DNA of 6,863 bases from Desulfobulbus sp. (lineage in GTDB: Bacteria; Pseudomonadota; Gammaproteobacteria; Burkholderiales; Rhodocyclaceae), in NCBI GenBank assembly GCA_009782025.1, contig WQUQ01000071.1, forward strand, positions 1 through 6,863, read 5' to 3'. The notes under the pieces were generated by a model that ran no database searches, was not told the DNA's origin, and saw only the letters and a list, made by a program, of their open reading frames with translations. A program made the translations under genes and the position numbers. Below are positions 1 through 6,863 of the stretch, piece after piece (the first letter of the stretch is position 1; each line of letters opens with the position of its first letter).

Positions 1-317
1 TCGACGCCGGCGCGAAAGCTGTCGACCGTCTGCTCCGGCACGGCCAGCGCGGCCTCCAGGCTGTCCTTGACGGCCAGCAGTTCGCCGGCGAATTTCTCGA
101 CGGCGAATTTGTGCGCCTTGCTGATGTCCTCCTGGGCGCGGCGGCGGATATTTTCGCCCTCCGCCTTGGCGCGCAGCCAGGCGTCGTAGTGCTCGGCGGC
201 CTTCAGTTCGAGGGCGCGGAACTGTTCTTCGAGGCTGGGCAGGGTATCGACGGCGGGGGCCTCGCCGGCGGCTTCCTGAAGCGGCGGCTCTTCCTGTGGA
301 TTCTCGGCATGGGGCAT
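1..317 (-). CDS. grpE: GrpE, nucleotide exchange factor of DnaK (N-terminal part, cut by window edge)
   Basis: GrpE is the cytoplasmic homodimeric exchange factor that releases ADP from DnaK (Hsp70) and so drives the DnaK-DnaJ folding cycle. Reading leftward from the ATG at 317-315, 105 codons are visible and the gene continues beyond base 1. Residues 1-27 form an acidic, Pro/Glu-rich disordered N-terminus. From about residue 28 a long charged helix begins, the GrpE dimerisation coiled coil, with the family-typical stretch [20 protein letters not shown] (residues 49-68) and then a KFAVEKF...[13 protein letters not shown] segment. This start is supported by a GGAG Shine-Dalgarno at 329-326, 8 nt from the ATG. 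A sigma-32-like promoter lies upstream (350-374), as expected for a heat-shock gene. It is divergent from the kinase gene. dnaK/dnaJ often follow grpE and may lie beyond the left edge, which I cannot see. The identity is secure although partial. Confidence 0.95.
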   Translation of the reverse strand, partial: MPHAENPQEEPPLQEAAGEAPAVDTLPSLEEQFRALELKAAEHYDAWLRAKAEGENIRRRAQEDISKAHKFAVEKFAGELLAVKDSLEAALAVPEQTVDSFRAGV

Positions 318-349
318 ACGGCGTTCTCCAAAAAAACTGCAAGGATAGC

Positions 350-374
350 TGAGGGCGGCGGCCGGTTTTTCAAG
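350..374 (-). promoter_or_regulatory. Sigma-32 (RpoH)-like heat-shock promoter for grpE
   Basis: On the minus strand the sequence reads TCTCTCTTGAAA ending at 368, with CTTGAA at 374-369. A 13-nt spacer follows, then CCCTCA at 355-350. The E. coli RpoH consensus is CTTGAA, 13-17 nt, CCCCATnT, so the -35 is perfect, the spacing fits and the -10 is only partly matched. The predicted transcript would start about 25 nt before the grpE ATG and carry the GGAG site. Heat-shock control of grpE is established in proteobacteria; its use here is inferred. Confidence 0.6.
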
Positions 375-428
375 AGAGAAAGTGAAAAAATCCTCGTCCC
401 GCCCTCGTGGCTGACGCGCCAGCCCCGC

Positions 429-434
429 TACAAT
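429..434 (+). promoter_or_regulatory. Candidate -10 box (TACAAT) for the kinase gene
   Basis: TACAAT stands out in GC-rich DNA and lies 29 nt before the ATG at 464, giving a predicted leader of roughly 20 nt. No convincing TTGACA-like -35 occurs at 16-18 nt. CTGACG at 411-416 resembles one but is only 12 nt away. The promoter may therefore be weak or activator-dependent. The box also lies inside the upstream extension that would exist if translation began at GTG 407, which argues for the start at 464. Confidence 0.4.
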
Positions 435-463
435 GCCTAACCTACCCATTCCTACGGTTGAGC

Positions 464-1837
<1,374 letters not shown>

Positions 1838-1841
1838 TCAA

Positions 1842-1861
1842 GGGCGGGACGACCCCTGCCC
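1842..1861 (+). other. GC-rich hairpin between kinase and phosphatase genes
   Basis: GGGCGGG (1842-1848) can pair with CCCTGCC-type sequence at 1855-1861, giving 7 bp with one G-U pair and a 6-nt loop. It starts 5 nt after the kinase stop codon. No U-run follows, so it is not a standard intrinsic terminator. It may protect an upstream mRNA 3' end, attenuate read-through, or be fortuitous in GC-rich DNA. Confidence 0.35.
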
Positions 1862-1878
1862 GACTACGGATACCGACC

Positions 1879-2583
1879 ATGAATCTTGCTCCGAATCTTG
1901 CCCCGAATCTTGCTCTTTTCGACCTTGATAACACCTTGCTCGCCGGCGACTCCGATTTCGAGTGGGCGCGCTTTCTGATTTCTCGCGGCGTCGTCGACCG
2001 CGATGTCCAGGAGGCCCGGAATCTGGAGTTTCTCCAGCAATATCAGGCGGGCACGCTCGACATCCAGGCTTTTCTCGCCTTTCAGTTGCAGCCGCTGGCC
2101 CGCCATCCGCGTCGGGAACTCGATGCCTGGCACAACGAGTTCATGGCCGAGCACATCCGCCCGCTCATCAGCCCCGCCGCCCGGCGGCTGGTCGCCGGCC
2201 ATCTGGCCAATGGCGATCTGTGCGCCGTGGTCACCGCCACCAACAGTTTCGTCACCGGCCCGATTGTCCGCGAGTTCGGCATTGCGCACCTGATCGCCAC
2301 CATCCCGGCCGTCGACGCGGCGAGCGGCGCTTTTACCGGCGCGCCGGCCGGCACGCCCGCCTTTCAGGGCGGCAAGATCATCCGCGTCGAGCAGTGGCTG
2401 GCCAGCCTCGGCCTGTGGTGGGGCAGTTTTGCCGCCAGCTGGTTTTACAGCGATTCGCGCAACGACCTGCCGCTACTGGGCAAGGTCAGCCGGCCGGTGG
2501 CCGTGGACCCGGACGAGACCTTACGCGCCCATGCCGAGAAAAGGCAGTGGCCGGTGCTGTCGCTGCGCGACAGTTCGATCTGA
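1879..2583 (+). CDS. HAD superfamily subfamily IB phosphatase (SerB-like)
   Basis: A 234-residue cytoplasmic phosphohydrolase of the haloacid dehalogenase superfamily, subfamily IB (phosphoserine-phosphatase-like). All four motifs are visible: motif I FDLDNT (14-19) with nucleophile Asp15 and acid/base Asp17; motif II VVTAT (117-121) with Thr119; motif III Lys166 in QGGKI; motif IV SDSRND (191-196), the Mg2+-binding acids. The region between motifs I and II (about 20-95) is the helical cap typical of type IB. Known relatives cleave small phosphomonoesters such as phosphoserine or histidinol phosphate, and I cannot tell the substrate from sequence. The ATG at 1879 has only a weak GGA site (1868-1870). 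The fold starts at [10 protein letters not shown], so the preceding NLAPNLAP is an extra stretch from a 12-bp repeat. It follows the kinase by 41 nt and may be cotranscribed. A role in reversing the kinase's phosphorylation is possible but unproven. Confidence 0.87.
   Translation: MNLAPNLAPNLALFDLDNTLLAGDSDFEWARFLISRGVVDRDVQEARNLEFLQQYQAGTLDIQAFLAFQLQPLARHPRRELDAWHNEFMAEHIRPLISPAARRLVAGHLANGDLCAVVTATNSFVTGPIVREFGIAHLIATIPAVDAASGAFTGAPAGTPAFQGGKIIRVEQWLASLGLWWGSFAASWFYSDSRNDLPLLGKVSRPVAVDPDETLRAHAEKRQWPVLSLRDSSI
1882..1917 (+). repeat. Three 12-bp tandem repeats at the start of the phosphatase gene
   Basis: Three consecutive units begin AATCTTGC: AATCTTGCTCCG (1882-1893), AATCTTGCCCCG (1894-1905) and AATCTTGCTCTT (1906-1917). 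They sit directly after the ATG and encode [12 protein letters not shown]. The last unit merges into the beta-strand before motif I, so the first two appear to be in-frame duplications that lengthen the N-terminus by 8 residues without disrupting the fold. Because the unit is a multiple of 3, copy changes would not shift frame. Confidence 0.85.
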
Positions 2584-2604
2584 CGGGCAAGCGCGCCGCT
2601 TTGC

Positions 2605-2610
2605 TAAAAT
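2605..2610 (+). promoter_or_regulatory. Candidate -10 box (TAAAAT) for tyrS
   Basis: TAAAAT lies 56 nt before the tyrS ATG, in the short gap after the HAD gene. A CTGACG (2580-2585, 4 of 6 matches to TTGACA) overlaps the HAD stop, but the 19-nt spacing is long. The predicted leader is about 50 nt and holds a possible hairpin (2628-2633 with 2643-2648) before the GGAG site. This suggests tyrS can be transcribed separately from the kinase and phosphatase genes. Confidence 0.45.
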
Positions 2611-2666
2611 CGCGGCTTGCGAAATTTTCGGCGTCGATCCCGCGCCGACTCCGTGGAGCCATAGCG

Positions 2667-3941
<1,275 letters not shown>

Positions 3942-3949
3942 CCGCCGCC

Positions 3950-4618
3950 ATGCGCCAGTTGCTCCTCGACCTGCTGCCCGACAGCCCGCCCTCGCTGGAT
4001 AACTTCGTCCCCGGCGGCAATGGCGAAACGCTCACCGCGCTGACCGGCTGGCTGGCCGCGAAGCGGCCGGATGTTTCCTTCTGCCTCGTCGGCGAGGCCG
4101 GTAGCGGGCGCTCGCATCTGCTGCGGGCCAGCGGTTTTCCTTATGTCGATGCCGGCGAAAATCCGGGTTTGTGCGGGGTGCAAGGTGCAGCGGCGCTGGC
4201 GGTCGACCATGTCGAGCAACTCGATGAGCACGGCCAGATCGCCCTGTTCGCCCTGTTCAACCAACTCAAGGCCGGCGGCGGACGCTTGCTGACGGCGGCC
4301 AGCCAGCCGCCCCGGCATCTCGCCCTGCGCGAGGATCTGCGTACCCGCCTCGGCTCCGGCCTGATCTACCGGCTGCAACCCCTCTCCGATGCCGAGAAGG
4401 CCGCCGCGCTGGCCGCCCAGGCCAGGGAGCGCGCCTTGAAACTGCCCCCGGAAGCGATTGACTACCTGCTCCGCCATGCGCCGCGCGACATGCGCGCGCT
4501 GTCGGCGCTGATCGTCGCCCTCGACCGCTACACGCTGGAACAGCAGCGCCCCGTCACCTTGCCGCTCTTGCGCCAACTGCTGGAGGCGGCCGCGCGCCCT
4601 TCCCCCAATTCTCCTTGA
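3950..4618 (+). CDS. hda: Hda, DnaA regulatory inactivator (AAA+ ATPase homologous to DnaA domain III)
   Basis: A 222-residue protein related to the AAA+ domain of DnaA but without its DNA-binding domain. In E. coli, Hda bound to the DNA-loaded beta clamp stimulates hydrolysis of ATP on DnaA, preventing re-initiation of replication. An N-terminal QLLLDL (3-8) fits the clamp-binding motif of Hda (QLSLPL in E. coli). Walker A is GEAGSGRS (48-55) with Arg54 in place of the usual Lys; E. coli Hda also has Arg here. Walker B is LAVDHV (83-88), sensor 1 lies near LLTAASQPP (113-121), the arginine finger is probably R133 in RTRLGSG, and sensor 2 is APRDMR (177-182). The block IYRLQPLSD (139-147) is nearly identical to E. 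coli Hda. No clear Shine-Dalgarno precedes the ATG, and the 8-nt gap after tyrS suggests translational coupling. The call of Hda over DnaA rests on length and the missing DNA-binding domain. Confidence 0.92.
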   Translation: MRQLLLDLLPDSPPSLDNFVPGGNGETLTALTGWLAAKRPDVSFCLVGEAGSGRSHLLRASGFPYVDAGENPGLCGVQGAAALAVDHVEQLDEHGQIALFALFNQLKAGGGRLLTAASQPPRHLALREDLRTRLGSGLIYRLQPLSDAEKAAALAAQARERALKLPPEAIDYLLRHAPRDMRALSALIVALDRYTLEQQRPVTLPLLRQLLEAAARPSPNSP

Positions 4619-4642
4619 TTTGATCCGAGGCCGCCCTGAACC

Positions 4643-5281
4643 ATGCGCATACCCGAAGAAAAACTGCTGCTCGCCGGCCCGGCCGGTCATATCGACGTCA
4701 TCATGGAGCGTCCCGCTGCGCCGCGCGGCATCGCGCTGATTGCCCATCCGCACCCGCTGGGTGGCGGCGCGAATAGCAACAAGGTGGTCTACACCTTGGC
4801 GCGTACCTTCGTCAGCCTGGGTTATGCCGCCTTCCGCCCCAATTTCCGCGGCGTTGGCGGCAGCGAGGGGGAGCATGACGAAGGTCGCGGCGAGACCGAC
4901 GACCTGCTGGTCGTGCTCGACGAGGCCAGGCGCCGTTGCGGCAACCTGCCGGTGGCGCTGGCCGGCTTCTCTTTCGGCGCTTACTGTCAGGCCCGCGTCG
5001 CCAAGCGGCTGGCCGAGGCCGGCCAGTCGGCCCCGCGCCTGGTGCTGGTCGGCACTGCCGCCGGCTTCGTCGAGGGCACCCGCCAGTACGATACCGAGGC
5101 GGTGCCGCACGACACCCTCGTCATTCACGGCTCGGCCGACGAGACGGTGCCGCTGGCCAACGTTCTCGACTGGGCCAGACCGCTCGACCTGCCGGTGGTG
5201 GTGGTGCCGGGCGCCGATCATTTCTTCCACCGCCGCCTGCATCTCATCCGCGACATCGTCACGCGGGCATGGCATGGCTGA
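4643..5281 (+). CDS. Alpha/beta hydrolase of the small COG2945-like type
   Basis: A 212-residue single-domain alpha/beta hydrolase, probably cytoplasmic since no signal peptide is seen. The catalytic triad is readable: nucleophile Ser110 in the elbow GFSFG (108-112), Asp166 in HGSADETVP (162-170) and His193 in GADHFF (190-195). An HPHPLGGG motif (35-42) near the N-terminus and FRPNFRGVGGSEG (64-76) supply the oxyanion region and are typical of the COG2945 group, which is broadly related to dienelactone hydrolases and esterases. The true substrate in this group is mostly unknown and cannot be inferred from the neighbours. The ATG at 4643 follows a GAGG (4627-4630) at a rather long 12 nt. The gene lies 24 nt after hda with no terminator between, so it is likely in the same transcript. 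Confidence 0.85.
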   Translation: MRIPEEKLLLAGPAGHIDVIMERPAAPRGIALIAHPHPLGGGANSNKVVYTLARTFVSLGYAAFRPNFRGVGGSEGEHDEGRGETDDLLVVLDEARRRCGNLPVALAGFSFGAYCQARVAKRLAEAGQSAPRLVLVGTAAGFVEGTRQYDTEAVPHDTLVIHGSADETVPLANVLDWARPLDLPVVVVPGADHFFHRRLHLIRDIVTRAWHG

Positions 5282-5294
5282 TTCGAGAATGGAA

Positions 5295-5300
5295 TAAAAT
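5295..5300 (+). promoter_or_regulatory. Candidate -10 box (TAAAAT) right before the VanZ-family gene
   Basis: TAAAAT ends 6 nt before the ATG at 5307. If it is a -10 element, transcription would begin at or next to the A of the ATG, giving a leaderless mRNA. No good -35 is visible at 16-18 nt. The alternative is read-through from upstream genes, with a poorly spaced GGA (5291-5293) acting as ribosome binding site. Confidence 0.35.
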
Positions 5301-5306
5301 CCCGCC

Positions 5307-6365
5307 ATGAGCGAACAGGGCCGCAGCCCCATCCTTCTCGCCCGTTATCTCGCGCTGGCCTGGCTCGGGCTGATCGTCTACGGCAGCCTGCACCCGTTTT
5401 CCGGCTGGCGCGACACCGGCGTTTCGCCCTTCGCCTTTCTCGACGCCAGTTGGCCGCGCTACTGGACCGTTTTCGATCTGCTCACCAATGTCGCCGTCTA
5501 TTTGCCGCTCGGCTTCTTCCTGACCCTGGCCTTGAGCCGTTTGCCCGGACGCTTCACCGCGCCGCTGCTGGCCGTCGTGTTCAGCGCCAGCGTCAGTTTC
5601 AGCATGGAAACGATACAGGTCTGGCTGCCCTCGCGCGTGCCGTCCAACCTCGATCTCGCCTGCAACACCATCGGCAGCCTGCTCGGCGCGATCTGGGCGC
5701 AAGCCCTCGGGCCGCGCGTCTTCGTCCGGCTGGCGGCCCTGCAACGGCGGCTGGTCGCGCCGATCCCGCACGCCGAAATGGGCCTGACCCTGCTCGGACT
5801 GTGGCTGCTGGTGCCGCTGTCGCCGGAAACCCTGCTTTTTGGCGCCGGCGATTTCCGCCACTGGTTCGACTGGCCCGGCGCCGTTCCCTTTGCCGCGCAC
5901 AGCTTCTTCGTCATCGAAGCCAGCATCACCGCCCTCAATATGCTGGCCATCGGCCTCATCGTCCGCCTGTTGTGCGCCCGCCTGCTCACCGCCTGCCTGA
6001 TCGTGCCGTTGTACCTGCTGCTCGGACTGGTGGTGCGGACGCTGGCGGCGGCCATTCTGATCGCTCCCGGCGAAGCGCTGGCCTGGCTGACCCTCGGCGC
6101 TCGCAATGGCCTGTTCGCCGGCAGCCTGCTGCTGGCCGTCGCCATCCTGCTGCCGGCGAGGTTGCGCCTGTTTCTGACCCTGCTGGCGCTGTTTGCCGGC
6201 ACGGCGCTGGTCAACCTGGCACCGCCCAATCCCTACTCGCTGACGGCGCTGGCCACCTGGCAGCAGGGTCACTTTCTCAATTTCAACGGTCTGACCCGGG
6301 TCGCCGCCACGTTCTGGCCCTTCCTGGCCCTGCCCTTCCTGCTGCTGGCGACGCGCCGCCCGTAG
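5307..6365 (+). CDS. VanZ-family polytopic membrane protein
   Basis: A 352-residue inner-membrane protein. The N-terminal half (about 11-135) is a VanZ-like domain with the family signature: YGSLHPF (25-31), a helix with NVAVYLPLGF (61-70), then ETIQ (101-104), PSRVPSNLDLACNTIGSLLG (108-127). The polar residues E101, Q104, R110, D116 and N120 are those usually conserved in VanZ-like proteins. The C-terminal half adds hydrophobic helices at roughly 157-172, 205-222, 228-250, 265-283, 286-303 and 332-347, with a QGHFLNFNGL motif (320-329) before the last. Eight to ten transmembrane segments are likely. VanZ itself confers low-level teicoplanin resistance by an unclear mechanism; most chromosomal VanZ-like proteins have no known role, and no other vancomycin-resistance gene is present here, so resistance should not be assumed. 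The start codon follows a TAAAAT box closely. It begins 25 nt after the hydrolase stop. Confidence 0.85.
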   Translation: MSEQGRSPILLARYLALAWLGLIVYGSLHPFSGWRDTGVSPFAFLDASWPRYWTVFDLLTNVAVYLPLGFFLTLALSRLPGRFTAPLLAVVFSASVSFSMETIQVWLPSRVPSNLDLACNTIGSLLGAIWAQALGPRVFVRLAALQRRLVAPIPHAEMGLTLLGLWLLVPLSPETLLFGAGDFRHWFDWPGAVPFAAHSFFVIEASITALNMLAIGLIVRLLCARLLTACLIVPLYLLLGLVVRTLAAAILIAPGEALAWLTLGARNGLFAGSLLLAVAILLPARLRLFLTLLALFAGTALVNLAPPNPYSLTALATWQQGHFLNFNGLTRVAATFWPFLALPFLLLATRRP

Positions 6366-6400
6366 CGTTCCACGTAAACCCTGTCAAGGAGAATCCAGCG

Positions 6401-6709
6401 ATGAGTTACTTCACCCACCACGTCTTCATTTGCTGCAACCAGCGCGAAGCCGGCGAACCCTGCTGTAACGCCCTCGGCGGCTCGGATGCCTTCGCCTATG
6501 CCAAAGACCGCATCGGCGCCCTGAACAAAAACGGCCCCGGCGCCATCCGCATCAACAAGGCCGGCTGCCTCGGCCGCTGCGACAGTGGCCCGGTGATGGT
6601 CATCTACCCGGAGGAAACCTGGTACAGCTTCATCGACCACGAGGATGTCGAGGAAATCATTCAGGAACATCTGCTCAACGGCCGGGTCGTCGAGCGGCTG
6701 AAAATCTGA
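6401..6709 (+). CDS. Thioredoxin-fold [2Fe-2S] ferredoxin
   Basis: A 102-residue soluble electron carrier of the thioredoxin-like [2Fe-2S] ferredoxin family (the Aquifex Fd4 / Shethna-type group, also related to the NuoE cluster domain). Candidate cluster ligands lie in HVFICCNQR (7-15), GEPCC (18-22) and KAGCLGRC (53-60): one Cys from each of the first two pairs (C11/C12 and C21/C22) plus C56 and C60. The following SGPVMVIYPEETWY (62-75) and the acidic C-terminal helix (DVEEIIQEH, 82-90) are characteristic of the family. A strong AGGAG (6387-6391) lies 9 nt before the ATG. Partner proteins are unknown; the neighbouring VanZ-family gene, 35 nt upstream, gives no clue. The vicinal Cys pairs make the exact ligands ambiguous from sequence alone. 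Confidence 0.92.
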   Translation: MSYFTHHVFICCNQREAGEPCCNALGGSDAFAYAKDRIGALNKNGPGAIRINKAGCLGRCDSGPVMVIYPEETWYSFIDHEDVEEIIQEHLLNGRVVERLKI

Positions 6710-6746
6710 ACCAGGCACATACCAGAAAAAGGTTTTTTTGCTTGGC

Positions 6747-6752
6747 TATAAT
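6747..6752 (+). promoter_or_regulatory. -10 box (TATAAT) for the riboswitch-controlled transcript
   Basis: A perfect TATAAT lies between the ferredoxin gene and the cobalamin aptamer, so the predicted transcript starts near 6759, about a dozen bases before the aptamer core. No clear TTGACA-like -35 is present at the normal distance; that region is A-rich followed by seven T's (6733-6739). Its position directly ahead of the riboswitch is the main support. Confidence 0.6.
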
Positions 6753-6758
6753 CCCGGT

Positions 6759-6863
6759 CGATCCGATGTAACGGAACACGGTGCGATTCCGTGGCAGGCC
6801 CGCTGCTGTAACCGGGGACGGTCGTCGCAAGAAGCCACTGGCAGAAGCCGGGAAGGCGCGGCG
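6759..6863 (+). promoter_or_regulatory. Cobalamin (AdoCbl) riboswitch, 3' part cut by window end
   Basis: The aptamer core shows the conserved cobalamin riboswitch blocks in the right order: GGAAC then GGTGCGATTCC (6780-6790), GCAGGCCCGCTGCTGTAA (6794-6811), GGGGACGG (6814-6821), AGCCACTGG (6833-6841) and GGGAAGGC (6850-6857). The remaining 3' blocks, including the B12-box (AGCCAGGAGACC-like) and the expression platform, lie past the window end. Such RNAs bind adenosylcobalamin or related cobalamins and usually repress a downstream B12 uptake (btuB), cobalt transport, B12 synthesis or B12-independent isozyme gene. Which one applies here cannot be seen. The 5' boundary is set from the predicted transcription start and is approximate. 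Confidence 0.92.

Noticed and set aside
111..440. 109-codon + strand open frame
   Set aside because: It is antisense to grpE and then crosses the divergent promoter region; no recognisable protein and no ribosome binding site.
407..463. 19-residue N-terminal extension of the kinase from GTG 407
   Set aside because: No ribosome binding site precedes it, it contains the TACAAT -10 candidate, and the kinase fold starts right after the ATG at 464.
1962..2666. Upstream extension of the tyrS frame through the HAD gene
   Set aside because: The translation is Arg/Pro/Gly-rich with no domain, overlaps a clear HAD enzyme, and TyrRS normally starts at the ATG at 2667, which has a GGAG site.
3950..4618. 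Damaged DnaA or broken ATPase because Walker A has Arg instead of Lys
   Set aside because: The Arg is a normal feature also seen in E. coli Hda, and the gene is full length with all other AAA+ motifs.
5259..6272. 337-codon Gln/Gly-rich antisense frame
   Set aside because: It looks like a low-complexity protein, but it is the complement of Leu/Ala-rich membrane codons (CTG, GCC) of the VanZ-family gene.
5307..6365. Glycopeptide resistance determinant (VanZ)
   Set aside because: Only the VanZ-like domain is shared. No vanHAXRS-type genes or mobile element are present, and chromosomal VanZ-like proteins are common and mostly of unknown role.
6721..6740. Intrinsic terminator after the ferredoxin gene (A-run, GG, seven T's)
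   Set aside because: The T-run is suggestive, but only a 3-bp ACC/GGT stem or a zero-loop A/T pairing can form, too weak to call a terminator.

Overview
This is a GC-rich, gene-dense chromosomal window. It most resembles a betaproteobacterium, probably a Rhodocyclales member (Dechloromonas/Azonexus-like). That placement is an inference from protein character, the E. coli-type TyrRS, the presence of Hda, and the AT-rich -10 boxes (TAAAAT, TATAAT, TACAAT) standing out of GC-rich intergenic DNA. I see no insertion sequence, phage gene, tRNA, rRNA or CRISPR array.

Left edge (1-463): the 5' part of grpE runs leftward off the window. A 146-bp divergent intergenic region follows. It carries a heat-shock (sigma-32)-like promoter pointing at grpE and a TACAAT -10 candidate pointing right.

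Middle (464-3941): the first rightward gene encodes a Ser/Thr protein kinase with a C-terminal cyclic-nucleotide-binding (CNB) domain. After 41 nt, which contain a GC-rich hairpin, comes a HAD-IB (SerB-like) phosphatase whose first codons hold a threefold 12-bp tandem repeat. tyrS (tyrosyl-tRNA synthetase) follows with its own TAAAAT box, leader and ribosome binding site.

Right part (3950-6709): hda starts 8 nt after tyrS. It encodes the ATPase that inactivates DnaA after replication initiation. Next come an alpha/beta hydrolase, a polytopic VanZ-family membrane protein that may be translated from a leaderless mRNA, and a thioredoxin-fold [2Fe-2S] ferredoxin. All lie on the + strand with small gaps. 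Right edge (about 6759-6863): a well-conserved cobalamin riboswitch begins behind a TATAAT box and is cut by the window end, so a B12-controlled gene should lie just outside.

Functionally this is mostly housekeeping (protein folding, tRNA charging, replication control) mixed with accessory enzymes, not one coherent pathway. The least ordinary item is the kinase-CNB fusion, a candidate cyclic-nucleotide-gated kinase sharing its promoter region with a heat-shock co-chaperone gene. I found no strong evidence for an entirely new system.
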